DNA from: PALSA-612 sp963776375
GTDB lineage: Bacteria; Actinomycetota; Thermoleophilia; Gaiellales; Gaiellaceae
NCBI GenBank assembly: GCA_963776375.1
Contig: CAVZMF010000006.1
Location: forward strand, 62,001 to 126,000
DNA length: 64,000 nucleotides
Reading direction: 5' to 3'
Part shown: piece by piece, positions 1-9,453 of the stretch
Layout: each line of letters opens with the position of its first letter
Numbering within the stretch: position 1 is the stretch's first letter
Program-made: the position numbers and the translations under genes
The notes under the pieces: generated by a model
Told to the model about the DNA's origin: nothing
Databases searched by the model: none
Seen by the model: the letters and a program-made list of their open reading frames with translations, nothing else

Positions 1-522
1 GGCGATCGCAACCCGCTGCTGCTCTCCGCCTGAGAGCTCGGTGGGCCGGTGCCGGAAGCGGTGTGCGAGTCCGACGCGGGCGAGCGTCTCCTCGGCGCGC
101 CGGCGGGCCTCGGCCTCCTTGGCGCCGGCGAGCAGCAGCGGTAGCTCGACGTTCTCGACGGTCGTGAAGACGGGGATCAGGTTGAAGGCCTGGAAGACGA
201 AGCCCATCGCCGCCGCGCGGTGCTTCGTGCGCTCGGCGTCGGGGAGCTCGTGGATCGATTTGCCTTCGACGAGCACGCGGCCGCCGTCGATCGAGTCGAG
301 TCCGGAGAAGCAGTTGAGCAGCGTCGTCTTCCCCGAGCCGGACGGGCCCATGACGGCGACGAACTCGCCTGCGCCGACGGTGAGGTCGACGCCGCGGAGA
401 GCCTCGACCTCGTCGGCGCCGGAGCGATAGACCTTGCGCACGGCCTCGGCCTCGAGGACCGGGGCGGCAGCGGGGAGGTCGAGCGGCGTGACGGGTGCTT
501 GGTGTTCGAGAAGGGCGGCCAT
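1..522 (-). CDS. ABC transporter ATP-binding protein, MacB/LolD type (3' part outside window)
   Basis: The first 174 codons lie in the window; the 3' end runs off the left edge. Walker A GPSGSGKTT is at residues 59-67, a Q-loop follows (GFVFQAFNLIP) and the signature LSGGEQQR is at 163-170; Walker B lies outside. The spacing fits the MacB/LolD family, whose members energise FtsX-like permeases in lipoprotein or drug export; the permease is not in the window. The ATG at 522 follows directly on the TAG of a 16-codon leader ORF (523-573) and has no clear Shine-Dalgarno of its own, so translation is probably coupled to that ORF. The substrate cannot be inferred. Confidence 0.9.
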   Translation of the reverse strand, partial: MAALLEHQAPVTPLDLPAAAPVLEAEAVRKVYRSGADEVEALRGVDLTVGAGEFVAVMGPSGSGKTTLLNCFSGLDSIDGGRVLVEGKSIHELPDAERTKHRAAAMGFVFQAFNLIPVFTTVENVELPLLLAGAKEAEARRRAEETLARVGLAHRFRHRPTELSGGEQQRVAIA

Positions 523-573
523 CTAGACCACCGCCGTCTCTCGAGACTTGGCCGCGATCGGGATGTGCGTCAT
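523..573 (-). CDS. 16-aa leader peptide coupled to the ABC ATPase gene
   Basis: A short ORF (MTHIPIAAKSRETAVV) starts at ATG 573, seven bases after a strong AAGGAGG. Its TAG (525-523) abuts the ATG of the ABC ATPase (TAGATG). The downstream gene lacks a good ribosome site, so this ORF probably delivers ribosomes to it. No run of rare codons or attenuator hairpin is evident. An alternative is that an indel hides an N-terminal extension of the ATPase. Confidence 0.5.
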   Translation of the reverse strand: MTHIPIAAKSRETAVV

Positions 574-701
574 CGCAATCCTCCTTCCGGTGCATCGTGA
601 TCCGTCGGACGGGCAGCGCCATCGTGGGATGCGCGTAGGCCCTGTCGGGGCATCCCCCGATGCTCGCTGCGGACGCCGGGAAAACCATTCCAGGGAGTCC
701 C

Positions 702-2528
702 ATGACGCAGCGTCTCCTCGCTCTCGCGGCCCTGGTCGCCGTCTCCGTCGGCGGCCTCCTGCACCTCGTGGGCGCGCCGAGAGCGGGCGACATCCTCTGG
801 GCCGCCTCGCTCGCGGTGATGATCGTGCCGCTCGCCTGGTCGGTGCTGCGCTCGCTCATGCGCCGCGACGTGGGCGTGGATGCGATCGCGCTCGTCTCGA
901 TGGTCTTTGCGCTCGTCCTCGGCCAGTACGCCGCCGGCGCCGTGATCGCGCTGATGCTGGCGGGCGGGAACGCGCTCGAGGAGGTTGCGGGCAGGCGGGC
1001 ACGGCGGGAGCTGACGAAGCTCGTCCAGCGGGCGCCGCGGATCGCGCACCGGCGACGCGGCGACGCCGTGGAGGAGGTGCCGGTCGAGGAGCTGGCCGTC
1101 GGCGACACCGTCGTCGTCCGGGCGGGCGAGGTGCTCCCGGCGGACGGCTCGGTGCTCGGGACCGACGCCGTCCTCGACGAGTCCGCGCTCACGGGCGAGC
1201 CGTTGCCGACGGCGTACGGTCACGGCGAGCTCGTGCGCAGCGGCACGGCCAACGCCGGGGACGCATTCGAGCTCCGGGTCGCGCGACCCGCGGCCGACAG
1301 CGCGTACGCAGCTCTGGTCAGGCTCGTCCGCGAGGCGGAAACCCAGCGCGCGCCCTTCGTGCGCATGGCCGACCGCTATGCGCTCTGGTTCCTGCCCGTC
1401 ACGGCGATCGTCGCCGGCCTCGCCTGGGCGCTCTCGGGCGACCCGGTCCGCGCGCTGTCGGTGTTCGTCGTCGCGACCCCGTGCCCGCTGATCCTCGCGG
1501 CCCCGATCGCACTCGTTGCCGGCGTCTCGCGGGCCGCGCACGCGGGGGTGATCGTCAAGGGCGGGGGCGTGATCGAGAAGCTCGGCCGGGTGCGCACGGT
1601 GCTGCTCGACAAGACTGGAACGCTCACGCTCGGGACGGCGGAGATCGACCGCGTCGTCGCGTTCGACGGCATCGATCGTGACGAGATCCTGCGCCTCGCC
1701 GCCTCGCTCGACCAGCTCTCCGTGCACGCGCTCGCGGAGGCGCTCGTGCATGGTGCCGAGCGGCGTGGGCAGGAGCTGAGCTTCCCCGAGGCGGTCGAAG
1801 AACGGGCGGGCAACGGGATCGAGGGGCTCGTCGACGGGCACCGGGTCGCCGTGGGGAGCGGGAGCTGGCTTCAGGGCCGGGGCTACGACGGTGCGACGGC
1901 CGTCCAGGTCGCCGATGCCGAGGCGGCCGGCCGCATGCGTGTCCTCGTCGGCGTCGACGGCCGGCTCGCCGGCGCGATCCTCCTCGCCGACCGGCCCCGT
2001 GCGGATGCCGGCGATCTCGCCGCCTCGCTGCGTCGGGCGGGAATCCGGCACGTGGCGATGGTCACCGGCGACCGCGCCGCCGTCGCCGAGCAGGTCGGCG
2101 CCGCGCTCGGCATCGACCGCGTGTACGCCGAGCACTCGCCCGAGCAGAAGCTCGAGGTCGTGCGGGCGCTGCAGTCGAACGCCGAGCTTGCGCCCGTGAT
2201 GATGGTCGGCGACGGCATCAACGACGCGCCGGCGCTCGCGCTCGCCGACGTCGGGATCGCGATGGGCGTCGCCGGCGCGACCATCGCCTCCGAGACCGCG
2301 GACGCGGTGATCGTCGTCGACCGGATCGACCGCGTCGCCGAGGCGGTGGCGATCGGCCGCCGCTCCCTGCACATCGCCGTCCAGAGCGTTCTCGTCGGGC
2401 TCGGCCTCAGCCTGGTGGCGATGGGCTTTGCGGCCTTCGGCTTCATCCCGCCGGTGCTCGGCGCCCTCTACCAGGAGGCCGTCGACGTCGCCGTGATCCT
2501 GAACGCCCTGCGCGCCCTTCGTCCCTGA
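702..2528 (+). CDS. Heavy-metal P1B-type ATPase without N-terminal metal-binding domain
   Basis: Predicted 608-aa membrane pump moving a transition-metal ion with ATP. The phosphorylation motif DKTGTLT is at Asp303, the transmembrane metal motif is TPCP (Cys261-Pro262), the actuator loop is TGEPLPT and the hinge GDGINDAPAL. No HMA or CxxC domain precedes the first membrane helix, so the protein is shorter than CadA/ZntA. The ATP-binding HP dipeptide of P1B pumps reads HA here (SVHALAEAL). I chose ATG 702 over ATG 660 because AGGGAG lies just upstream and the first helix then starts at residue 4. The metal is not certain; the TPC motif belongs to a less-studied P1B subgroup. Confidence 0.85.
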   Translation: MTQRLLALAALVAVSVGGLLHLVGAPRAGDILWAASLAVMIVPLAWSVLRSLMRRDVGVDAIALVSMVFALVLGQYAAGAVIALMLAGGNALEEVAGRRARRELTKLVQRAPRIAHRRRGDAVEEVPVEELAVGDTVVVRAGEVLPADGSVLGTDAVLDESALTGEPLPTAYGHGELVRSGTANAGDAFELRVARPAADSAYAALVRLVREAETQRAPFVRMADRYALWFLPVTAIVAGLAWALSGDPVRALSVFVVATPCPLILAAPIALVAGVSRAAHAGVIVKGGGVIEKLGRVRTVLLDKTGTLTLGTAEIDRVVAFDGIDRDEILRLAASLDQLSVHALAEALVHGAERRGQELSFPEAVEERAGNGIEGLVDGHRVAVGSGSWLQGRGYDGATAVQVADAEAAGRMRVLVGVDGRLAGAILLADRPRADAGDLAASLRRAGIRHVAMVTGDRAAVAEQVGAALGIDRVYAEHSPEQKLEVVRALQSNAELAPVMMVGDGINDAPALALADVGIAMGVAGATIASETADAVIVVDRIDRVAEAVAIGRRSLHIAVQSVLVGLGLSLVAMGFAAFGFIPPVLGALYQEAVDVAVILNALRALRP

Positions 2529-2552
2529 TCCGCGGACTAGAGTGGGGCCGTC

Positions 2553-3677
2553 ATGCAGGCCCTGCGCAAGGTCGAGGCAGGTCCGGGTCTGGAGATCGCA
2601 GAGATCCCGGACCCGGTCGCCGGTCACCGGCGAGGTCGTCGTCGAGGTCGAGGCGGCGTCGATCTGCGGCACCGACCTGCACATCAAGAAGTGGGACGAG
2701 TGGTCGCAGCAGCGCATCCAGCCGCCGCTGACGCTCGGCCACGAGTTCGCGGGCACGGTCGTGGAGATCGGCGACGACGTCGATCACGTGCGGGTGGGCG
2801 ACTACGTCTCGGCCGAGAGTCACATCACCTGCGGGATGTGCTTCCAGTGCCGCACCGGCCAGGCGCACATGTGCGAGCGGACGCGCATCCTCGGCGTCGA
2901 CCGCGAGGGCGCCTTCGCGCGCTACGTGGCCGTGCCGGAGTCGGTGATCTGGCAGAACGACCGCTCGAAGCTGCCGCCCGAGATCGCGACCCTGCAGGAG
3001 CCGTTCGGCAACGCCGTCTTCGCCACCAGCGAGCAGGATCTCGCCGGTCGCTCGGTCGCCGTGCTCGGCTGCGGGCCGATCGGCCTGTTCACGATCGCGA
3101 TCGCCCGGGCGTCGGGGGCGGCCGTCGTCTTCGCCTCCGACCGGACGCCGTTCCGGCTGGCGCTGGCCGAGACGATGGGGGCGCACGCGACGGTGAACGT
3201 CGAAGAGACGCCGGACGCCGCCGAGTGGTTCCGCGAGGGGAACGACGGCTTCGGCTTCGACGTGGTGTTCGAGATGTCCGGCTCGCCGCGCGCGATCGCC
3301 GACGCGTTCCGGATCGCCCGCAACGGCGGCCGCGTGCTCCTGTTCGGCATCCCGTCGCGGCCGGTCGAGATCGACGTCGCCGAGTCGCTGATCTTCAAGA
3401 ACCTCGACGTCCTCGCCGTCAACGGCCGCCGGATCTTCGCCACCTGGTACAAGACCCGCTGGCTGCTCGAGAGCGGGGTCGTCGACCTGCGGCCGCTGAT
3501 CACGGACGAGATCCCGCTCGACGACTTCGAGGACGCGTTCGAGAAGCTCGAGGCGGGGGAGGCGTGCAAGATCGTCGTCCATCCCGGCGGCCGGCCGGCG
3601 TCCCGCAGCCGGCGGAGGCCCCGTCGCGCGAGCCGGTCGAAGCGACGTCGGGGCCGGGAAGGTGGACGCACAGGTGA
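2553..3677 (+). CDS. tdh: L-threonine 3-dehydrogenase (zinc, MDR family), with apparent frameshifts
   Basis: Zinc-dependent medium-chain dehydrogenase oxidising L-threonine to 2-amino-3-ketobutyrate with NAD+. Catalytic zinc motifs CGTDLH and GHEFAG, a structural zinc lobe (CGMCFQC ... MC) and the Rossmann motif GCGPIG are clear. The start at 2553 is in one frame, but from about 2630 the protein continues in the next; the junction lies in the perfect palindrome CGCCGGT-C-ACCGGCG. Near the 3' end a second shift seems needed to reach TGA 3675-3677, which would overlap the kbl start as GTGA. The immediately following kbl gene supports threonine dehydrogenase over other MDR enzymes. Probably one active gene carrying consensus errors. 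Confidence 0.8.
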   Translation: MQALRKVEAGPGLEIAEIPDPVAGHRRGRRRGRGGVDLRHRPAHQEVGRVVAAAHPAAADARPRVRGHGRGDRRRRRSRAGGRLRLGRESHHLRDVLPVPHRPGAHVRADAHPRRRPRGRLRALRGRAGVGDLAERPLEAAARDRDPAGAVRQRRLRHQRAGSRRSLGRRARLRADRPVHDRDRPGVGGGRRLRLRPDAVPAGAGRDDGGARDGERRRDAGRRRVVPRGERRLRLRRGVRDVRLAARDRRRVPDRPQRRPRAPVRHPVAAGRDRRRRVADLQEPRRPRRQRPPDLRHLVQDPLAARERGRRPAAADHGRDPARRLRGRVREARGGGGVQDRRPSRRPAGVPQPAEAPSREPVEATSGPGRWTHR

Positions 3678-4873
3678 GCGTGGCCGGCTCCGAGCTCGAC
3701 CGCGCGCTGGGCGCGGAGCTCGACGGCCTCCGCGAGGCGGGGACATACAAGCACCCGAACGTCCTGCGCTCGCCGCAGGGCCCGGTGGTGGAGATGGAGG
3801 GCCGCGGCGAGGTGCTCGTGCTCTCGTCCAACAACTACCTCGGGCTCGCCGACCGGCCGGAGGTGGTCGAGGCCGGGATCGAGGGTCTCCGCCGCTACGG
3901 CGCCGGTACGGCGTCGGTCCGCTTCATCTGCGGCACCTTCGAGCCGCACCTCGAGCTCGAACGCGAGCTCGCCGACTTCTCCGGCACCGACGCCTCGCTC
4001 ACGTACGTCTCCTGCTGGAACGCGAACGAGGCCGCCATCCCTTCGCTCACGGACGAGAACACGGTGATCCTCTCGGACGCGCTCAACCACGCGTCGATCA
4101 TCGACGCGATCCGCCTGTCGCGGCCGGCGCGCAAGGTGATCTACGGCCATTCCTCGATGAACGAGCTGCGCGCCGGGCTCGAGTCGTGCGAGCCGGGGCA
4201 GCGCAAGCTCGTGATCACAGACGGGGTCTTCTCGATGGAGGGCGATCTCGCGAGGCTGCCGGAGATCCTCGAGCTGGCGCGGGCGCACGACGCGGTCGTG
4301 CTCGTCGACGACTCGCACGGCACAGGCGTGATGGGCGACACGGGCCGCGGCGTGGCCGAGCACTTCGGCGTGCTCGGCGAGGTCGACGTGATCACCTCGA
4401 CGCTCGGGAAGGCGCTCGGCGGCGCAGCCGGGGGCTACGTTGCGGCGAGCGAGGAGGTCTGCGATGTGCTCTTCCAGCGCTCGCGGCCGCACCTGTTCTC
4501 GAACGCGCTGCCGCCGACCGTGGCCTGCTCGGCGCTCGAGGCGGTGCGCGTGCTGCGGCGTGAGCCCGAGCTCGTCGAGCGGCTGCACATGATCACCGCG
4601 CGCTTCCGCTCGCAGCTGCGCGAGATCGGCTACGCGCCGCTCGACGGCGAAGCGGCGATCATCCCGATCATCGTCGGCGAGACGGCGTTCGCGATCCGGA
4701 TGTCGCAGCGGCTCCTGGACGAGGGCATCTTCGTCACGGGCTTCGGCTTCCCCGTCGTGCCCGAGGGCACGGCGCGGATCCGCCTGCAGATGTCGGCCGC
4801 GCTCGAGGACGCGCACCTCGACCGCGCGCTCGACGCGTTCGAGCGCGTCGGCCGCGAGCTCGGCCTCATCTAA
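3674..4873 (+). CDS. kbl: Glycine C-acetyltransferase (2-amino-3-ketobutyrate CoA ligase)
   Basis: PLP enzyme of the alpha-oxoamine synthase family, cleaving 2-amino-3-ketobutyrate with CoA to glycine and acetyl-CoA, the step after tdh. About 399 aa, the usual size. Visible motifs are SSNNYLGL near the N-terminus, DDSHGTGV, the PLP lysine in STLGKALGG (Lys246) and RPHLFSNALPP. The start is GTG 3674, whose overlap with the probable tdh stop (GTGA) suggests coupling; GTG 3662 is the alternative. Its TAA overlaps the TAG of the convergent nucleotidyltransferase gene. Confidence 0.92.
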   Translation: MSVAGSELDRALGAELDGLREAGTYKHPNVLRSPQGPVVEMEGRGEVLVLSSNNYLGLADRPEVVEAGIEGLRRYGAGTASVRFICGTFEPHLELERELADFSGTDASLTYVSCWNANEAAIPSLTDENTVILSDALNHASIIDAIRLSRPARKVIYGHSSMNELRAGLESCEPGQRKLVITDGVFSMEGDLARLPEILELARAHDAVVLVDDSHGTGVMGDTGRGVAEHFGVLGEVDVITSTLGKALGGAAGGYVAASEEVCDVLFQRSRPHLFSNALPPTVACSALEAVRVLRREPELVERLHMITARFRSQLREIGYAPLDGEAAIIPIIVGETAFAIRMSQRLLDEGIFVTGFGFPVVPEGTARIRLQMSAALEDAHLDRALDAFERVGRELGLI

Positions 4874-5606
4874 GCGGTCAGGCTGCGCAGGCCGGGCTCG
4901 ACCTTCGCGGCCAGGTCGGCGACGTCGTCGGTCTCTGCCAGCAGCCCCGAGACCGCGGCATAGAGCGCGCGCAGGAGCTCGTCCTGGCTGAGAGATCTCG
5001 CGAGCGCAGGCTCGAACCGATCGCGCACCTCGGCGGGCAGGCGGTCGAAGCCCCGCCCGTGCGCGTACTGGAGCCCGCGGTGGAGGCAGGCGCGCTCCAG
5101 CGCGTGGTCGCGAAGCGCGCTGATCCACCATTCGGCCTGCCAGACCCGGCCCCGCTCGATGCAGTAGCGGGCCCGTACGGCGTGGTGGACGGCGATCCCG
5201 AACAGGTCCCGCGGCGACGGCCGGGGCGCCGCCGGGTGCTCGACCACGTCGCCGAAGAGCAGCCTGAACTCCGGGCCGCGCGCGCCGAAGTCGGGCGCCG
5301 GCGTGAAGGAGAGATCGACCTGCAGGCAACCGGGGAGCAGGAAGACCCGGTAGATCGACGTCTGCGCGGACACGTCGAAGAGCTGTACGGCATCGAAGTC
5401 CCGCTCCAGCTCCTGCGTCCAGTCGGCGAGCACGTTCTCGACCGGAACGTCGTCGGCGACGCCGAACGTCAGGTCGAGGTCGACCAGCGGTCGCCTCGGC
5501 CGAGTGCGCGCCCGCCGACGACGGCGGCCGAGACGATCCGCTCGTCGACTCCGGCCAGCTCCAGAACGCGCTCGTTGACACGGTTCCGGTACTCGGGCTC
5601 GAACAC
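4870..5606 (-). CDS. Nucleotidyltransferase-domain protein, one apparent frameshift
   Basis: N-terminal polymerase-beta-like nucleotidyltransferase fold: AAVVGGRALGRGDRW is followed in the next frame by DLDLTFGV, together the hG[G/S]-x-DxD active-site pattern. One G appears to be missing at about 5482 (TCG-GAC expected). The C-terminal part is alpha-helical with a conserved-looking EWWISALRDHALERAC. GTG 5606 is the likely start, 25 bp from the divergent ABC gene. Resembles stand-alone aminoglycoside- or kanamycin-type nucleotidyltransferase domains, but the substrate is unknown. Confidence 0.65.
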
Positions 5607-5631
5607 CCGGCGATCCTGCCATCCTGCCGCC

Positions 5632-6342
5632 GTGGCCGCTGCGATCGACGTCGACTCCCTGCGCGTGCGGCGCGGCGGCAAGGTCGTCCTCGACGGGCTG
5701 AAGCTGCAGATCGATGCGGGACGCGTGACGGGCCTGCTGGGGCCGAGCGGCTCCGGGAAGACGACGCTGATCCGGGCGATCGTCGGTGTCCAGATCGTCG
5801 AAGCGGGCACGGTCACCGTTCTCGGCGAGCCGGCGGGTTCGGCGTCGCTCCGGTCGCGCGTCGGGTACGTGACCCAGGCGCCGTCCGTGTACGGCGACCT
5901 CACCGTCCGGGAGAACCTCCGCTACTTCGCGCACGTCCTCGACGCGCCGGCGGCGCGGGTCGACGAGGTCCTGGCGACCGTCGACCTCCCCGGCGAGGCG
6001 GCCCGGCTGACTGCGACGCTCTCGGGCGGCCAGCGGGCCAGGGTCTCGCTCGCGACCGCGCTCCTCAACGAGCCGTCGGTCCTCGTGCTGGACGAGCCGA
6101 CCGTCGGGCTCGACCCCGTGCTCCGCCGCGATCTCTGGCAGACGTTCCACAGCCTCGCGGAGGCGGGGACGACGCTCCTCGTGTCGAGCCACGTCATGGA
6201 CGAGGCGGCGCGGTGCGACGACCTGCTCCTGCTCCGCGACGGCCGGCTGCTCGCCGCCTGCACGCCTGAGGAGCTCCGCACTCGAACCGGCGAGCAGGAC
6301 CTCGAGAACGCGTTCCTGCGGCTGGCAGAGGAGGAGCAATGA
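5632..6342 (+). CDS. ABC-2 type exporter, ATP-binding subunit
   Basis: 236-aa ATPase with Walker A GPSGSGKTT, signature LSGGQRARVSLA and Walker B VLVLDEPTVGLDP followed by the switch histidine region (VSSHVMDEA). It pairs with the permease that starts inside its stop codon (ATGA overlap at 6339-6342), so the two form a small exporter of the antibiotic/lipid (CcmA/DrrA-like) class. The start is GTG 5632, close to a divergent nucleotidyltransferase gene. The substrate is unknown. Confidence 0.9.
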   Translation: MAAAIDVDSLRVRRGGKVVLDGLKLQIDAGRVTGLLGPSGSGKTTLIRAIVGVQIVEAGTVTVLGEPAGSASLRSRVGYVTQAPSVYGDLTVRENLRYFAHVLDAPAARVDEVLATVDLPGEAARLTATLSGGQRARVSLATALLNEPSVLVLDEPTVGLDPVLRRDLWQTFHSLAEAGTTLLVSSHVMDEAARCDDLLLLRDGRLLAACTPEELRTRTGEQDLENAFLRLAEEEQ

Positions 6343-7070
6343 GCCTACGGGTCGCGGGCGCGACGACGCGCCGGGTGCTCCTGCAGCTCCGCCACGACCC
6401 GCGCACGATCGCGCTCCTCCTGCTCGTCCCCTGTGCCCTCGTGGCGCTGCTCAAGTACGTGTTCGAGGGCGGCCTCGTCTTCGACCGGATCGGCGGGCCG
6501 CTGCTCGGCGTCTTCCCGATGATCTCGATGTTCCTCGTCACCTCGATCGCGATGCTGCGCGAGCGGACGAGCGGGACGCTCGAGCGCCTTCTGACGATGC
6601 CCCTCGCGAAGCTCGATCTGCTGCTCGGCTACGCCGGCGCGTTCGCCCTGATGGCGGCGATCCAGGCCGCCGTCGTCTCGGCCGTCGCCTTCGGCGCCCT
6701 CGACCTCCACGTAGCGGGCGCGAAGTGGGGCGTCGCCCTGCTCGCGATCGCGAACGCGGTCCTCGGCATGGCCCTCGGCCTCTTCGTCTCGGCGTTCGCC
6801 CGCACCGAGTTCCAGGCCGTGCAGTTCATGCCGGCGCTGATCTTCCCGCAGCTCCTGCTCTGCGGCCTGCTCGAGCCTCGCGACCAGATGGCGCGTGTGC
6901 TCGAGATCGTGTCGTGGGGGCTGCCGCTCTCGTACGCCTACGGCGCCCTCGACCGGGTCACCCGCGGCGTCTACGGCCCCCAGCTCGCCGGGTACGTCCT
7001 CGCCGTCGTCGGCTTCACGCTCGTCTCGCTTGCGCTCGGCGCGCTGACCCTTCGCCGCCGAAGCGCCTGA
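6339..7070 (+). CDS. ABC-2 type exporter, permease subunit
   Basis: 243-aa integral membrane protein with about six hydrophobic segments, beginning with a cytosolic arm (RRVLLQLRHDPRTIALLLL) typical of ABC-2/DrrB permeases and containing an ERTSGTLERLL coupling-helix region. It overlaps the ATPase gene by four bases and is probably co-translated. No downstream partner follows; the next gene is convergent. Confidence 0.88.
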   Translation: MSLRVAGATTRRVLLQLRHDPRTIALLLLVPCALVALLKYVFEGGLVFDRIGGPLLGVFPMISMFLVTSIAMLRERTSGTLERLLTMPLAKLDLLLGYAGAFALMAAIQAAVVSAVAFGALDLHVAGAKWGVALLAIANAVLGMALGLFVSAFARTEFQAVQFMPALIFPQLLLCGLLEPRDQMARVLEIVSWGLPLSYAYGALDRVTRGVYGPQLAGYVLAVVGFTLVSLALGALTLRRRSA

Positions 7071-7120
7071 AGGTACCCTCGCCGCCGCGACCGGCATGAC
7101 GGGCGCGGCTCACTGCGCAC

Positions 7121-8642
7121 CTAGGGCCGCGGGGGGTCTGGGGGCCCTCCCCCAGAGCGCAGCGCCGGATTGGCGCCAGCGAGACCAAGAAAGAGCTCCG
7201 GCCAGTGGCGCATCGCGCCGCGGAGCGGGACCGGCGCGCCCTGGCCGAGGCCGCAGATCGAGCCTTTCTCCATGGCCACGAGCCATTCCTCGAGCTGCCA
7301 GCCGGGCATCGCCGGGCGGTCGTGCTCGAGCTCGTGCAGGACGTGCTCGAGCGCGCGCGTGCCGATGCGGCACGGCGTGCACTTCTGGCAGGACTCCTCG
7401 GCGAAGAAGCGCATCGTCTCGCGCAGGAGGCGGAGCACAGGGTAGGAGGCCGGGAAGACCTGGAGGCCCGCCGAGCCCGGGCCGGCGCCCCAGGGTGCGA
7501 GCCCCTCGCGGGTCAGCGGCGCGTCGAGCGCGGCCGGCGGGAGCATCCCGGAGGCCGCGCCGCCCGGCACGATCGCGCCGATCTCCTCGGTCGCGCCGCC
7601 GGCGTAGTCGTCGATCAGCTGTCGCGCGGTGACGTCGACCGGCGCCTCGTAGCAGCCCGGCTTCGCGACCGCGCCGGAGACGGACCAGAGGCGTACCCGC
7701 GGCCAGGCGGCGCCGCCGCCGCGAAGGATCGCCGGGATGTGGGCGAGCGTCTCGACGTTGTTGATCAGCGTCGGCCGGCCGAGGAACCCCGACCTCGGCC
7801 GGGAAACGGCGGGCGGAGGCGGGGCATGCCGCGCCGACCCTCCATCGACTCGAGCATCGCCGTCTCCTCGCCGCACACGTAGGAGCCGGCGCCGGTGACG
7901 ATCGTGACCGGCAGCCCGCGCGCCGCGATCGCCTGGCCGACGCGCTCGCGGGCGGTCGCATACTCCTCGCGCATGTACACGTAGCCCTCCGCGGCCTCGG
8001 CGAAGCGCAGCGCGATCTCGATGCCCTCCGCGAGCAGGTTCGGCCGCAGCTCCATGACGTAGCGGTCCTTGATCGTCCCCGGCTCGCCCTCGTCGGCGTT
8101 CACGATCACGACGCGCGGCCCCGGGAAGCCGCGCACCGCCGCCCATTTCCGTGCCGGTCGGGAAGCCCGCGCCGCCGTAGCCGACGAGCCCGGCGGCCTC
8201 CAGCTCCGCCGACGATGCGCTCGGGCTCCATCGCCGGCGGCTCGCGCAGCTTGTCCGTCGCCGAGCAGGTCGATCGAAGGCCCGTGGTTGGCCGCGTGGG
8301 TCACGGCCGGGACGACCTCGTCGCCGCGCATCAGCGACCGGCGCGAGGTCGCAGTGGCCGAGGCACGGCACCTCGACCGAGCCCGGGTTCGCCTCCAGCA
8401 GCGCGCGCCCGCCGAGGCAGTCGCAGACAGGCCCGGTGCAGACGCGGACGACGTCGGCGGGGAGCCGCAGGTACGAGTAGAAGGAGACGACCTCGGCCAC
8501 CTCGCCGCGGCGGATGTTCATGTGGTCGGCGAGCGCGTCAGACAGCTCCGGCGTCACCGGGCCCGATGTTGCGGCGGATCCAGCCGAGGTTGTCGAGCAG
8601 GCGGGTCCGTTCGCGCGGAAGCGTCTCGAGCCCGGCCGTCAC
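7121..8642 (-). CDS. Fused NuoE-NuoF type diaphorase subunit (NAD-linked formate dehydrogenase beta subunit), multiple apparent frameshifts
   Basis: NADH:acceptor oxidoreductase subunit joining a NuoE-like thioredoxin-fold [2Fe-2S] domain (VCTGPVCDCLGG ... CLGHCDLAP) to a NuoF-like FMN/NAD domain (GYGGAGFPTG, NADEGEPGT, CGEETAMLES) and a C-terminal [4Fe-4S] motif ESCQKCTPCRIGT plus a distal Cys. Such subunits give NAD+ reduction to soluble formate dehydrogenases; the likely partner is the selenoprotein at 19276-21969. The coding frame changes at roughly 8558, 8333, 8265, 8210, 8150 and twice near 7800, each resolved by one base. The GTG at 8642 overlaps the previous gene's TGA. The sheer number of shifts leaves decay possible, but the protein sequence is otherwise intact. 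Confidence 0.75.
7138..7155. terminator. Hairpin between convergent genes
   Basis: Perfect inverted repeat CTGGGGG-ccct-CCCCCAG between the permease and the convergent diaphorase gene. It lies inside the nominal last codons of the minus-strand ORF, so the true end of that ORF may be slightly earlier, hidden by an indel. Confidence 0.45.
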
Positions 8643-9453
8643 GCGGGCGAGGATAGTCCGTAGCGCAGGAAGAGGTGGCCGCCGTCGCGGCGCAGGCTCA
8701 GCAGCCGCGCCGGCTCGCTCCGCTCCGGGAGCAACTCCGTTGCCTCGACGAGCCCGAGCCGCTGGCCGAGCTCCGAGCGGCCGGCGAGGAGCGGCGAGAC
8801 GGTCAGGAAGAGCTCGTCGACGAGCCCGGCTGCGACCAGCGAGCCGAACACGTGCGGCCCGGCCTCGGAGCAGATCGAGCCGGTAGCCGCGCTCGCGCAG
8901 CGCTGCGACGGCCTCGCCCGGGTCGACCGCGGTCTCGCCGTCGAGCGTCACGATCTCCACCGCCTCCGGAAGCTCCCTCCGGGAGCGCTCGGCGCCCGAG
9001 GGCGTCGTGAGCACGACGGCGCCGTGCTCGAGCGCCGGGTGCTGCGGGTCGAGCGCGCCGCTCGCGGTCATCACGGCCAGCATCGGCTCCGGCGCGAGAC
9101 CGAGTCGCCCGCGCAGCTCGGCGAACAGCCCGGCCGCGGGCGGATGCGCCTTCTCCGGCGTCCAGAGCGCCTTGGGTGAGCCGTGCAGCGTCCCCGAGCC
9201 GACGAGCACGCAGTCGGCGGCCGCCCGCAGCAGCCCCATGACGAACCGGTCGGTCTCGCTGTCGCCGCTGATCAGCCGGTTCGAACGCGGCTCCGAGCGG
9301 ATGGCGACGATGCCGTCGAGCGTCTCGACGAAGTTCGCGTACAGGAGCGGCGGCTCGACCCCGAACGGAGCCGCCGTACAGCGACTCGAGCTCCTCCGGA
9401 AGGTCGAAGGCCGGCAGGCCCTCGGCCTCGTACAGGAGCTCGAGCGGGTTCAC
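8639..9453 (-). CDS. RibD C-terminal domain (pyrimidine/dihydrofolate) reductase family protein, two apparent frameshifts
   Basis: NADPH-dependent reductase of the RibD_C/DHFR-like fold: LYANFVETLDGIVAI near the N-terminus, DRFVMGLLRAAADCVLVGSG in the middle and GPHVFGSLVAAGLVDELFL near the C-terminus. It resembles single-domain actinobacterial proteins such as mycobacterial Rv2671, for which alternative dihydrofolate reductase activity has been reported. Frame changes near 9366 and 8878 are each repaired by one base. GTG 9453 overlaps the folE stop (GTGA) and its own TGA overlaps the diaphorase start. Being between folE and a formate dehydrogenase subunit suggests a folate/C1 role (inference). 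Confidence 0.7.
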
